From Verrucomicrobiota bacterium (GTDB taxonomy: Bacteria; Verrucomicrobiota; Verrucomicrobiia; Opitutales; Opitutaceae), in assembly GCA_016222805.1 (NCBI GenBank), contig JACRQG010000011.1:310001-374000 (forward strand): DNA of 64,000 nucleotides, given 5' to 3'. The translations under genes and the position numbers were made by a program. This document shows positions 24,787-35,600 of this stretch, in pieces. How positions within the stretch are numbered: the first letter of the stretch is position 1; each line of letters begins with the position of its first letter. Below the pieces are notes generated by a model, which worked only from the letters and a program-made list of their open reading frames with translations, was not told the DNA's origin and ran no database searches.

Positions 24787-27311
24787 AGGCAGAGCTTGGC
24801 GTGACCTCGGGCCGGCGCTCCGGCGGAACCCTGGGCTGGTGGGCGGTGATGCTGGCCGCGTGCGCGACGGGGGCGGCGTTTGCGGCGGCTCCGCCGGCGC
24901 CCCCGGCCGCCGTGCTGCTGCCGCAGTTTCGGGCGGGACCGATGGCGGGCGTGGCGGAGGTGGTCTTCGCCGTGCGCCGGGTGAACGAGACCGACGGCCA
25001 CTGGTATGCCAACATCGGATACTATGCCCACGATCCCGACCGCAAGGCCTGGCGCGAGGGCACCCGCCTGGAGATCTGGCACGTGGCCACCGGTCGGGTC
25101 ACGACCCTGCTGGCGGACGAGCGCGGCGGGATCCGCGATCCGCAGGTGCATTACGACGGGGGAAAGATCCTCTTCAGCTACCGCCGGGGCGGCACGGAGC
25201 AGTACCACCTGTACGAGATCAACCGGGACGGCACCGGACTGCGCCAGCTCACCGACGGCGCCTACGACGACTTCGAGCCCACCTACCTGCCCGACGGGGG
25301 CATCGCCTTCGTCTCGACGCGGTGCAAGCGCTGGGTGAACTGCTGGCTCACCCAGGTGGCGGTGATCCACCGCTGCGACGCCGACGGGGGCAACGTCCGT
25401 CCGCTGTCGAGCAACAACGAACACGACAACACGCCCTGGCCGCTGCCGGATGGCCGGCTCCTCTACACCCGCTGGGAGTACATCGATCGCAGCCAGGTCG
25501 ATTATCACCACCTCTGGGCGATGAACCCCGACGGCACCGCGCAGATCAACTGGTACGGGAACCTGCATCCGAAGATCGTGATGATCGACGCGAAACCGGT
25601 GCCGAACACGGACAAGGTGGTCGCGATCTTCTCCCCCGGCCATGGCCAGCGGGAACACGCCGGGGAAATCGTGGTGGTGGATCCGAACGCCGGCCCCGAC
25701 GTGGTCGCGTCGGCGCGCAGCATCACCAAGGGCAAACAGTACCGGGATCCCTGGGCGTTCTCCGAGGAGAGCTTCATGGCGGCGCTCGGCCCGGCCATCG
25801 TGCTGATCGATGGCAAGGGCGCGCAGCAGGAGGTCTACAAGCTTTCGGCGGACGAGGTGAAGGCCGGCTACCAGGTCCACGAACCCCGGCCGATCGTGCC
25901 CCGCCGGCGTGAACACCGCATACCCGATCGCACCCGTCTCCAGCAGCCGACGGGACGTCTCGTCCTGACCGACGTGAACACCGGTCGCAACATGGCGGGC
26001 GTGGCCCCGGGCGAAATCAAGAAGTTGCTCGTGCTGGAGTCCCTCCCGATGCCGATCCACTACACCGGCGGGATGGATCCCCTGAGTTACGGCGGCACCT
26101 TCACCCTGGAGCGGGTGGTGGGGACGGTGCCGGTCGAGCCCGATGGGTCGGCGTACTTCGAACTGCCGGCGTTGCGCAGTTTCATCCTGGTGGCGCTGGA
26201 TCAGGACGACCTTTCGGTGAAACGGATGCAGAGCTTCCTGACCGTGCAACCGGGCGAGACCACGAGCTGCCTCGGCTGCCATGAGCAGCGAACGCGGACG
26301 CCCGGGATGGAGAACCTGCGGGTGATGGCGACGCGGCGGGCCCCGAGCGCCATCGAGCCGGTGCCGGGCGTGCCGGAGGTCTTCGACTACCCGCGCGATG
26401 TGCAGCCGGTGCTGGACGCCCTCTGCGTGGACTGCCACGGCTACGAGAAGACGCCCGCCGGCGGGCCCCGGGCGGGCCGGCTGGTGCTGACCGGGGATCG
26501 CGGCCCGATGTTCAGCCACAGCTACTACATGATGACGATTGCGAAGCTGTTTTCCGACGGCCGCAACCGCGCGGTGAGCAACTATGCGCCGCGCACGCTG
26601 GGATCGTCCGCCAGCCGGATCTTCCGGTACCTGGATGGCTCCCATTACGGCGTGCAGGCAAACGCACACCAGCGAAAGATCCTGCGCCTCTGGATCGAGA
26701 GTGGCGCGGCGTATCCGGGAACCTATGCCGCGCTCGGCACCGGCATGATTGGCGGTTACGCCGAGAACCAGCAGGTCGACACCGACGTCGCCTGGCCGAC
26801 AACCGTGGCCGGGGCGGCCGTGATGCAGCGGCGCTGCGCGGCCTGTCACACCCAGCCCGGCCGGCTGCTGCCGCGGAGCTTTTCGGACGAACGCGGCCTT
26901 TCCTTCTGGAAACCGGACCCGGATGACCCGCGCCTCAATACGAGCCGGCATATCGTCTTCAACCTCTCGCGTCCGGAGAAGTCGCTGCTGCTGCTGGCGC
27001 CCCTGGCCGAGGCGGCGGGAGGGTGGGGGCTGTGCCGCGCCGAGGGCGAAGCCCGCGGTTCGGGCGTCCTAGCGTCGCGTGAGGATCCGGACTACCAGGC
27101 CCTGCTCGCGATGTGCCGGGCCGGACACGAGCACCTCGGGCGGATCAAACGCTTCGACATGGCGGGCTTCCGTCCCCGGGTTGACTGGGTCCGGGAGATG
27201 GTGCGCTACGGCGTGTTGCCGGCGCAGCCGGATCCAGCCGCGCCGATCGACTATTACGCGGTCGAGCAGCGCTACTGGCGGTCGTTGTGGTTCCAGCCCG
27301 CCGGGCAGTGA
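24783..27311 (+). CDS. HzsA-related exported propeller protein with three c-type heme sites
   Basis: 842 residues with a signal peptide (WWAVMLAACATGAAFAAAP). The N-terminal half is a TolB/PD40-like propeller (DGGKILFSYRRGG, DGTGLRQLTDG, DDFEPTYLPDGG, PDGRLLYTRW). The C-terminal half has CxxCH sites at Cys496 (CLGCH), Cys548 (CVDCH) and Cys685 (CAACH), with the EVFDYPRDVQPVLDALCVDCHG pattern of proteins related to hydrazine synthase α. Such homologues are widespread in non-anammox Planctomycetota and Verrucomicrobiota, where the role is unknown. It is translationally coupled to the di-heme protein upstream. No other anammox gene is present, so hydrazine synthesis is not implied. Confidence 0.82.
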   Translation: MKAELGVTSGRRSGGTLGWWAVMLAACATGAAFAAAPPAPPAAVLLPQFRAGPMAGVAEVVFAVRRVNETDGHWYANIGYYAHDPDRKAWREGTRLEIWHVATGRVTTLLADERGGIRDPQVHYDGGKILFSYRRGGTEQYHLYEINRDGTGLRQLTDGAYDDFEPTYLPDGGIAFVSTRCKRWVNCWLTQVAVIHRCDADGGNVRPLSSNNEHDNTPWPLPDGRLLYTRWEYIDRSQVDYHHLWAMNPDGTAQINWYGNLHPKIVMIDAKPVPNTDKVVAIFSPGHGQREHAGEIVVVDPNAGPDVVASARSITKGKQYRDPWAFSEESFMAALGPAIVLIDGKGAQQEVYKLSADEVKAGYQVHEPRPIVPRRREHRIPDRTRLQQPTGRLVLTDVNTGRNMAGVAPGEIKKLLVLESLPMPIHYTGGMDPLSYGGTFTLERVVGTVPVEPDGSAYFELPALRSFILVALDQDDLSVKRMQSFLTVQPGETTSCLGCHEQRTRTPGMENLRVMATRRAPSAIEPVPGVPEVFDYPRDVQPVLDALCVDCHGYEKTPAGGPRAGRLVLTGDRGPMFSHSYYMMTIAKLFSDGRNRAVSNYAPRTLGSSASRIFRYLDGSHYGVQANAHQRKILRLWIESGAAYPGTYAALGTGMIGGYAENQQVDTDVAWPTTVAGAAVMQRRCAACHTQPGRLLPRSFSDERGLSFWKPDPDDPRLNTSRHIVFNLSRPEKSLLLLAPLAEAAGGWGLCRAEGEARGSGVLASREDPDYQALLAMCRAGHEHLGRIKRFDMAGFRPRVDWVREMVRYGVLPAQPDPAAPIDYYAVEQRYWRSLWFQPAGQ

Positions 27312-27374
27312 GGCTTCACCCAGGTCGGTCCGCCAGCCTCACGACGCGCCAGGCGGCTGCCGCAGCGCCGCGCG

Positions 27375-27499
27375 CGGGACGGGGTCGTCCCGCCCAGCTC
27401 TTCGGAGATAGAGTTCATCCGCTCACTCTGTAGGCGGGGCGACCCCGCCCCGCGCCAGGAGATCTCCGCAGCAAAGCGCGCGAGAGGCGGCCGTCTCGC
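27375..27499. repeat. Three GC-rich hairpins between convergent genes
   Basis: Three perfect short stems occur in the 202-base convergent gap: 27374-27393 (GCGGGACG-GGGT-CGTCCCGC), 27433-27449 (GGCGGGG-CGA-CCCCGCC) and 27480-27499 (GCGAGA-N8-TCTCGC). The first and third are each followed by a GCCCAGCT-like stretch. They may act as a two-way terminator or be a small REP-like element. No open frame with coding character is seen here. Confidence 0.45.
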
Positions 27500-27513
27500 T
27501 GCCCAGCTGAACG

Positions 27514-28539
27514 CTACCCCTTCTCCACGCGATCGCGGCCGCCGAAGCCGGTGAGAGCGCGGAAGTTCTCTGGCGACGTGCCGCGGGGAATCTCGCAGCC
27601 GGCGCCGATTGCCCACCAGGGGCCCGCCGCCTCCGCGCAGGCCTCGAGCGCGGAGGTGATCGTGGCGGGATGACCGAGTTTCATGATCTGCACCGGGTGC
27701 AGATTGCCGGCGAGCACCTGCGTGGCGCCGCATTTGGTGCGGGCGAGGGCGAGGTTGACCGGGTAGTCGACGTCGATGAGGTTGGCGCCCAGGCGAGCCA
27801 TCGCGTCGATGAGATGGGTCGTGTTGCCGCAGATGTGCAACCGCACGGCGGCCCCGAGCGCGTGAATGCCATCGATCAGGCGCTTCTCGGCCGGCCAGAT
27901 GAACTCGTCGTAAAGCTCGCGGCTAATCAGGGAGGCTGCGGCGTCGCCAATCCCAATGTAGTCCGCGCCGGCCTCCACCTGGGCCGCGGCATAGGCGAGT
28001 TCCATCTCCAGGATGAACTCCACCAGGTGCCGGACGAAGTCGGGATCGTCGTAGAAATCGAGCATCAGGTGGTTGATGCCGCGAAGGTCGGCCGCCTCCG
28101 CGCACGGACCCTCGACCCAGCCTTCCACGGCAAACGTGGACCCGGCGGCGCGCCGGAGCAGACGGACGGCCTCGACGCGGTTTGCCATCCGGCTGCCGGG
28201 ACGATGCGGATCCGGGCGACGCAAGGTCGCGAGCCGCGCCGGATCCGCGAGCAGCGCGCGGCCTTCGTCGATCGCGGGAGGGGCATCGGGCGGATAAAAG
28301 ACCTCCGCCCCGCAATCCGCGGCTTCGGTGGCGGGATCCGAGATGACGCTGACCTGGTCGGCGCCGAACTGCCGCGCGACGGCCAGTTGGGCCGCCGCCA
28401 TGGTTTCCGCGCGGGTGGCGTAGTCGCGATAACGCACGCCGCCGAGATCGGCGGCCCACATCATCGTGATGGGCAGCGCGGGACGGACGTCGACCGGTTG
28501 ATGGCGGAGGAAGGCAAGGAGACGTTCGCGGGGAGTCAT
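27514..28539 (-). CDS. Uroporphyrinogen-decarboxylase-family protein
   Basis: From ATG at 28539 (MTPRERLLAFLRHQPVD) the protein has 341 residues of the URO-D/MtaA/CmuA fold. Visible features are the EGWVEGPCAEAADLRG strand, GADYIGIGD, and the LHICGNTTHLIDAM and LAGNLHPV motifs near the C-terminus. HxCG is typical of the corrinoid-methyltransferase branch, where it can bind zinc or cobalamin-linked substrates. True heme-pathway HemE enzymes keep an N-terminal RQAGR motif that is missing here. It is therefore probably a methyltransferase-like or degradative enzyme rather than hemE. It is a single gene, convergent with the cytochrome operon. Confidence 0.85.
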   Translation of the reverse strand: MTPRERLLAFLRHQPVDVRPALPITMMWAADLGGVRYRDYATRAETMAAAQLAVARQFGADQVSVISDPATEAADCGAEVFYPPDAPPAIDEGRALLADPARLATLRRPDPHRPGSRMANRVEAVRLLRRAAGSTFAVEGWVEGPCAEAADLRGINHLMLDFYDDPDFVRHLVEFILEMELAYAAAQVEAGADYIGIGDAAASLISRELYDEFIWPAEKRLIDGIHALGAAVRLHICGNTTHLIDAMARLGANLIDVDYPVNLALARTKCGATQVLAGNLHPVQIMKLGHPATITSALEACAEAAGPWWAIGAGCEIPRGTSPENFRALTGFGGRDRVEKG

Positions 28540-28695
28540 CGGCGCGGAGGCGGTCGGAACGACCGCGGCTCCAGTTTGTCCGCCGGCGCCCCAACGACGC
28601 AACGGCCAACTGAGACGCCGCCGCGCCCCACCGGGCAAGGCCGGGGGAAAACGTAGCGGTTGCGCCGTCGGGTAGGTCGCGCCTTGCTGGCGGGC

Positions 28696-29118
28696 ATGAC
28701 CACCGATTCCGCTGCCGGGGAGCCGAACCGATCCGCCCAGTCTCCCGCTTCCGAGTCCCCAGGCGGAGGCCCGCCGGGCGGCTGGCTGCGGGCGGCACGG
28801 CTGGCTCGCGGGGTGCCGCAGCAGGCCCTCGCCACGAAGCTCGGTTTCAAGCGCCAGGCTTGGGCGCAGCTGGAGGCGTCGGAGGCGCGCGGCGCGATTT
28901 CCCTCTATTCACTGCGGCGAGCCGCCGACGCGCTCGGATACGATCTGGTGTATTATCTCGTGCCGAAGCAGGGGGCCAGCCGGGCGGCGGGATCGATGCG
29001 GGGGCCGCACACACCCTCGCGCGGCGCCGTGGAGGGAGACGTCGCAGCCGCCAAGGCGGAGGAACTGGCGACGGGTGGGAAATGGGCGGAGACGGAACTC
29101 CCGACGGAGCTGCGATAG
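28696..29118 (+). CDS. HTH protein of the 'mobile mystery protein A' type
   Basis: 140 residues from ATG at 28696; an in-frame TTG at 28660 is less likely. An XRE-like helix-turn-helix covers about residues 30-95 (WLRAARLARGVPQQALATKL, then QAWAQLEASEARG and LRRAADALGYDLVYYLVP). That order and the closing LVYYLVP are the signature of the family named mobile mystery protein A, usually encoded next to a Fic-domain protein B. No protein B is present here; the next gene is a convergent β-helix enzyme. The C-terminal 45 residues are low-complexity. It is an orphan regulator or a leftover of a mobile two-gene unit. Confidence 0.72.
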   Translation: MTTDSAAGEPNRSAQSPASESPGGGPPGGWLRAARLARGVPQQALATKLGFKRQAWAQLEASEARGAISLYSLRRAADALGYDLVYYLVPKQGASRAAGSMRGPHTPSRGAVEGDVAAAKAEELATGGKWAETELPTELR

Positions 29119-29148
29119 TGCGGCCGGGTGCGCTCCGAGGCTGCGCGC

Positions 29149-32100
29149 TCAATCGGTCTTTTCCAACGCGCCGGCGTCGCGCTTGCCGAGCGGCGTCCTT
29201 CCGGCGAAGTCGCGGAGAAACGGCCCGCTGAACTGCCAGGCGTGGAGTTCGGCGATGTCGGTCCGGGCGTCCGCGAGGGTCCCGAGGGCGATGCGCAGAA
29301 AATCGATGTCGCCGCGGAAGTGACGGCCTCCAGGGGTGCCGCCGACGAAGAGATCGCCCGGATTGGCCAGCGAGTCGCCTGGACCAGGGCCGGCTGCGGT
29401 GCCGTTCTTTCGCCCGTCGACGTAGAGGGTGAGCGTGCGGGTGGCGCGGTCGGCCTCGGCGAGAATATGGTGCCACTTTCCATCCCGTAGCGAGGAAGAC
29501 CCGGTTAACGCATGGCTGCCGGCAGGGGACGCGGCTTCGAAGATCACCTTGCCTTCGTGGTTCAAGCCGAGCCCGTAGCCGTGACCGCGGCGTTTCTCCA
29601 CGAGCACCGCCGGAGTGGAGGCAGGCTCGGCGCGGAAGATGACCTCGAGGAGGAAATTGGTGTCGTGGATCTGCGGACTCTTGAAATCTCGGCCGGAGGC
29701 GGTGCGGGTTTCCGATGGCCGGCGGTCCCAACGGAAGTCGACCTTGTAGTCGAGGGACCGGTCGAGATCGGCGTTGGGGCAGGTTGCGAAACGCGTGGCG
29801 CCATCGAAACGCAGGGCCCCCCCCGTCCAGTCGTCGAGGGGGCTGGCCACGAAGGCGTCCGCGCCCCCGTGGACCACCGTGAGGGGAAAGGTGGGCAGGG
29901 TGTGGTAGTCGTCGCGACGGACATAGTACGGGGCCATGTACCAGTGCTCATCGAGGATGCGGGCGGGGGTGGCGGGGCTGGCGTGAAAGTGCCACTCGCC
30001 GACGGTGCCGTGGAGCGCCCACGGGACAAAGACGCGGGCGCCCCGATCCACCACGGCGGAATCGGCGGTAGGGCGAAAGTCCCGGTTGGCGGGGTCCAGG
30101 AGCGGCGGTCGCGGGGCGATCACCCCGATTTCCCCGGCGAGGGCGCCGGCGCCGGTGAGGGCGCGGCGGCTGTCGTCGAGCGTTTCGTGCCACTGGCCCG
30201 AGGGCTTGAAGGCGGCGAACTTGCCGGTGATGCGGTGGAAGACGTTGCCGGCGATCGCATTGGTCTCGAGGGCGTAGTGTTCCCGGGCCGGGCCGGCGTC
30301 GGCTTCGTTGCCCTGCGCGGCCGAACGCGCCGGCGTCGTGTGCCAGAACACCCAGTCGCCGATGCCGTCCCAGACATTGCCGAGGAACTTGTTGCGGCCG
30401 GCCTGGGGAGCCTGGCGGCGGGTGCCTTTGACGAAGTTGTACGCGGTGTTGTTGAAGAAGGCGTTTTCGTAGCTGATGATCTCCTGGAACATCGCGGTGG
30501 CGCCGACCGGGCTCCAGGGATCGGCGCTGAGTCCCCAGCCGATGTTGTTGAAGTAATAGTTCTTGAAGGCGCCATCGAGGTAGTAGGCCATGCCGAAGCG
30601 GGCGGCGCCGGGGCGGTTGGGGTTGTTCCTGCCCTCCTGCCAACTCGCGTTGCGGAAACCGCCGGGATTGCCCGAGACGTTGTTATACACGTAGGCCGGG
30701 CCACCCTGCCACGTCTCGATGTTGCCGCAGTCGTCGCCCGTGCGGATGCCATCGGTCACGCGGTTGTGGTGGATGAGAATCCGGGTGAGGGGCACATCGC
30801 GGGTGTTGCCGCTGATCTTGGCGCCGTGGACATTGATGCCCGCGTGCCACGGGCGCTCGATGATGTTCCCCGCCACCTCGAGGGTCTGCGCATTGCCGAC
30901 GTCGATGGCGTTGCCGGAGCCGACGCGCGCGGGACGCTGGCCCACGCGGGCGAGGAAATTGCGCAGGATGCGGACATCGTAGAGGTGGCCGCCCTCGTCG
31001 GGCAGGGCGTGGCCCCACTGGATGCCCTCCTGGATCGCGATGCCGTGGTGATCCGTGTCGCGGATGGCGCAGTCAGTGACGGCGACGCGATCGAGGGGGC
31101 GACCCGGGGTGACCGCCTTCATCAGGATGGCGGAGTTCACGTGTTCGAAGGTGCAATGCGCGATGGTGAGATCGCGGCCACCGCCCCAGACGCGGATCGC
31201 GGCGGGGTGCACGTGTTCCTTGAGCGCGAACTTCTCGCCCCAGGGCAGTTCGGTGAGATTCCAGGTGACGTTGGTGAAACGAAAGACCAGGCCGGAGATG
31301 ACGAGATGGTCGCGATCCGCAAGGTGGAGGAGCGTGCTCTCGCGCCCGGCCTCGAAGGTTGCGTCATTCGGATCGATACCGGCGGGTGGGATCAGGTGGA
31401 GGCGGCCGCCGTTCCCGCGGCGCTCGAACCAGAACTCGCCCTCGGGATCATCGAGGTAGTGCGGCTTGTCCTCGAGGTAGTAGCGGTGATGACGGGCGAT
31501 CTTGCGCGAACGGGCGCTGCCGAGGTAGCCCTCGAAGCCCAGACCCCGTTTCTCGCCGTCGAAGCCCTGCACGTAGGAGGGGTAGGGCGTTCCATCCACC
31601 CATCCGAACTCGGCCCAGATGATCGCGCCCAGATACAGGTCGCGGGAACCGGTGAGATGACGGGTGTCGATGCCGAGGACGAGTTCCTTGCCCTGCTCGT
31701 TGCGCATGAACACATCGAAGGACTTCCCGCCCGGGTAGTCCCACGACCACCACTCGCTCTTGATATCCTCCGGATCGGAAATCTTCCAGTTGGGCAGCCG
31801 GGCGAGGGGAATCCGCGAGGCGGTGGCGCCACGTACGAGCCAGAGCGTCCGGGGAACGTAGTCGAGATCACGATACCAGACCCGAGCCGGCGCGGGCAGG
31901 TCAGGGTGGGTGGCTCCCCGCGTCCATCCGCCGGTGATCCGGGCGGCCCCGCTGAGCACCGCTTCGCCGTCGCCCCAGCCGGGGTCGGACGTGAGCCGGA
32001 TGGGCTCGGCGGTGGCGCCGCTGTCGCGGGCGATCAGGCGCCCGCGGTAGGTCACCCCCCGCTTGAAGAGGTAGGTGTGGATCCCGGTGCAGGCGGCGGC

Positions 32101-32443
32101 AGCGGCGCGGGCGGAGGGATCCCACGGATGATGCCGCCACGCGGAGGCAGGGGTGAGCCCGTCCCTCTGGTCGTCTCCTCCCTCGAAGTCGATGTAGCGC
32201 CGCGAAGGGCCGCTCGCGAAAGTGAAGGGCTGCGGCGACCAGACGAGGTCGCCGGTCGGCAGGACGCGGGCGTGCGGCGTTTCCCACGAATAGCGGGTCG
32301 CGGCGCCGGTTGTCGATCATCCAGGGAACAGGCCAGAACGCGGGCGAGAGAATGGCGATTCCGGTCGCCAGCAGGAACAGGGAATGGGGCGGTGCGGACC
32401 AGCGGCGGTCCGCCGAGAGGCGGAGGGGCACAGGGCGAATCAC
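29149..32443 (-). CDS. Exported β-helix / LamG-like protein, frameshifted near the signal peptide
   Basis: The body frame is open from 32316 to 29149. It begins with TRYSWETPHA and YIDFEGGDDQRDGLTPASAW, the N-terminus typical of exported parallel β-helix enzymes, but has no usable start before GTG at 32055. A signal peptide (HSLFLLATGIAILSPAFWPV) lies in a different frame starting at GTG 32443. A one-base insertion, or two-base deletion, near 32290-32320 would join the two. The body has a long β-helix (NNVSGNPGGF, NKFLGNVWDG, NAIAGNVFH) and a C-terminal concanavalin/LamG-like sandwich (LRDGKWHHILAEADRA, TLTLYVDGR). It is divergent from the second TonB receptor. It is either a recent pseudogene or a sequencing slip. 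Confidence 0.75.
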
Positions 32444-32486
32444 CCCGACAGCGGACGCCGCGGCGGCACGTCCGTCAACGCGATTG

Positions 32487-32504
32487 GGACCGCGGCCGCG
32501 GTCC
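32487..32504. repeat. 18-bp perfect palindrome in divergent promoter region
   Basis: GGACCGCGGCCGCGGTCC is a perfect palindrome between the β-helix gene and the second TonB receptor, about 97 bases before the receptor start. It could be an operator for a dimeric regulator, or a hairpin in a leader RNA. Confidence 0.45.
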
Positions 32505-32600
32505 GTTGCGATCCAGCGTTGCCAAAATCGGGCCGATGCGCCGGGCTAGGCGGTGCCGGCGTGGCCGGTTGCCGGCGCGCCCCCTCCTTTTCCCCTCCGC

Positions 32601-35600
32601 ATGATGCCAGCCCCGATGTCTGCTCGCTTTTGCCGGTGTGTCGCTTGGTTGGCGACGTTTGCCGCCGCTGGTGCCGCCGAGCCCGCCCGCGTTCCGTCCG
32701 CCAGCGAGGTGGTGGAACTCAGCCCCTTCGAGGTGAACACCAGCCGTGATGTGGGGTACGCGGCGGAGAACACGCTGGCGGGAAGCCGGCTCAATGCGCG
32801 GCTGCGCGACACCGCCGGTTCGGTCGCGGTGCTGACGAAGGAGTTCCTCGATGACCTCGCGATCACGGATCTGCAGGGAATCCTGGAATACTCGGTGAAC
32901 GCGGAGCTCGACACGAACGCGTGGCAGGCGACCTCGGAACAGAACCCGATGATCACCGGTGAGAACCTGCTCACCCGCACTTCCATCCGGGGCCTGGCGG
33001 CGAGCCAGGGCATGGACTATTTCATGAGCATCACGAACATGGACCCCTATCGGGTGGGCCGGTTCGAGGACACGCGGGGTCCCAACAGCATCCTGTTCGG
33101 CATCGGGGCGCCGGGCGGACTGCTCAACCAGACCTCCAAGTCGGCTGCGCTGCACCGGCACAGCGCGACGCTGCGGTACGGGTTCGGTTCGTGGGATCGC
33201 AGCCGGGCGGAGTTCGATGTGAACCGCGTGCTGGTGCGAGACCGGCTCGCGGCAACCGTCGCGGCGGTCCAGCAGGAGAACGGCGGCTGGCGGCAGTTCG
33301 ATTTTCAGGACAAGAAACGGCTCTTCTCGTCGGTGGTCTTTCGCCCGGTCCGGGCCCTGACCTTGCAGGCCATGGGGGAGGTGGGGCGCGATCAGGGGGC
33401 GGTGATGAAGAGCACGCCGCCGACGGACGCGGTGCTGGCGTGGCTGGACAACCGCAACGCGCGCGGCGTGTCGGCAGTGACGGTGGCACCGACGACGGCC
33501 GCACCGAGCGCGGCCCTCGTGGCGCTCGGGATTACGGCGCGCAACGGCACCAGCGGGGGATTGAACCGGCGGGCGACCTGGATTGAGAACGACGGCACCA
33601 TCTTCGATGCGATCGGCACGTACCTGACCGGGAGCTACAACACGGCCGGGGTGCGCGCCCCTGACGGCACGCCTGGTGCGACCGGCGGCGGACTCATGAT
33701 TAACGACCCCTCGGTCTACCCGCGCTGGGCCAACGCCGGCGGTCCGGGCATGCGCCGCGAGCAGAAGCTGTACAACTACACGTTCAGCGCCGACTGGCAG
33801 CCGCTCCGATCCCTGGCCGTGAACGTCGGCCAGAACTACCAGCAGACCACGCTGACGAGCCGCATCCTGGTCGCCGCCAACCCGACGCTGCGCGGGGAGC
33901 CGAACCGGACGCTGGGTTTGAACGGCCCGGCGAATCCCTATGCGGGACAGCTCTATTTCGAGGGCAACTGGCGCGGGGACATTCATTATGGGGAGTTTCG
34001 CGAGACGCGCGTGGCGGCTACGTACTCGCTGGCCAGCCGCCAACGCCCTTGGCTGGGCCGGCACCGCCTGGCCGGCGCGTGGTCGACCTCGCAGCAGGTC
34101 GACCTCCATGCGCTCTCCTGGCTTTCGCTCGTCGGGAGTCCGTTCAACGCAACCCCGAACAACGCCAACAACCAGGTGGCGCTGCGGAACTACGCCACCG
34201 AGGGCGACTATGGCACCTATCGGGTCGGAGACTGGCGGCGCGTGCCGCAGAAGTTCACCTTCGGCGGGCGGACCTTTGACCTCGCGTTCGTCAACGACAG
34301 CGCCGGGGCCAACAACAGCGGCATGAAGCAGACCAACGACTCCGGACTAGGCGTGCTGCAGAGCTATCTGTTCAAGGACCGGCTCGTGACGACCTTCGGC
34401 GTGCGACGGGATCAGGTTGAGATCACCCAGTTCGGGTACTACCGCGATGCCGTGATCGGCGATGCGATCGACAAGGATCCCGCGAAGGCGTCGGTGAACC
34501 GCCTCACCGCCCGCACGCAGTCGACCGGCGCGGTGTTTCACGTGACGGAATGGCTTTCGCTGATCGCGAACCGCTCGTCCAACACCGGGGTGCCGCCGCT
34601 CGCGCGGACCGTCTTTCCCCTCGGCCAGCTGGCGCCGCTGTCCCGCGGCAAGGGGGAGGATGTCGGCATCGGGCTGGACCTCCTGGACGGGCGCGTGAGT
34701 GCCCGGCTCTCCTACTTCACCGGCGAGGAGAAGGGGCGCATCACCAGCTCGGGACTCGGGGGCGCCCCGGCGCGCAACCAGCGGGTGACGGATGCCTTCG
34801 CCTCGGTGCTGGTCGGCGCGGGGCGGCCCTTCACGGCCGAGCAGTGGACCTCCGTGACGCGCGAGCTCAATCCGCCCGTCAACGCGATCGCGTCGGATTT
34901 CCTCACCGAAGGCTACGAGGCCCGCATCACGACCAATCTCACCCGCAACTGGCGCCTTGTGCTGAACTACTCCTACACCGACTCCGGCCGCACCAACGTG
35001 GCCAACGAGCTGGCGGATTGGTACGGGCTCAAGAAGGCGGAAGGCGTGCTGATGGTGCAGGGGGCCCGGCAGTTGGCCGATGGGCGGTATGTGGTGGACC
35101 CCGGGGCGTACCAATCGGGGGGCACGGTGGCGCGTTGGATCGAACTCGGAAACCGGAGCCCGGCGGCGAACCTCTCGAATCTGGCGACGGGCACGGGCGG
35201 CGTGACGGTCGCCCAGGAGATCTTCGATTTGGTGGACACCTTGAACGACACCAAGGAGCAGGAGGAGAAACGCTGGGGCGTGCGGCCCCACAAGGTGAGT
35301 TTCTTCACGGCGTACGACTTCAAGGAAGGGTGGGCGAAGGGGATCACCGTTGGCGGCGGCTGGCGTTGGCGGAGTGCCAACGTGATCGGTTCCGATTCGC
35401 GCGGACGCGAAATCACCGGAAAGGAAATTGGCGCGGCGGACGCCATGCTGGCGTATTCCTGGAAGGTACCGCGGCTGCCGGGGCGCGTGCGGCTTCAGGT
35501 CAATGTGGCGAATCTCCTCAACGACACGAAGATCATTCCGGTGCGGCTCTCCACGAGCGACACCGTCCCGGATGGCTTCCAGCTTCCGGGCGGGCGGGGC

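Noticed and set aside
24783-27311. Evidence for anammox metabolism from the HzsA-like protein
   Set aside because: Homologues of this architecture are common outside anammox bacteria, and no β/γ subunit or hydrazine dehydrogenase is present in the window.
29512-32604. Very long plus-strand open frame opposite the β-helix gene
   Set aside because: It is antisense to a gene with clear homology, has no recognisable domain, and its Val/Ala/Gly/Glu-rich content is what a high-GC complementary frame gives. The same applies to 1732-3819 (-), 15930-18314 (+), 6718-8394 (+), 24768-26951 (-), 39539-41863 (-), 46635-48668 (+) and 60125-63175 (-).
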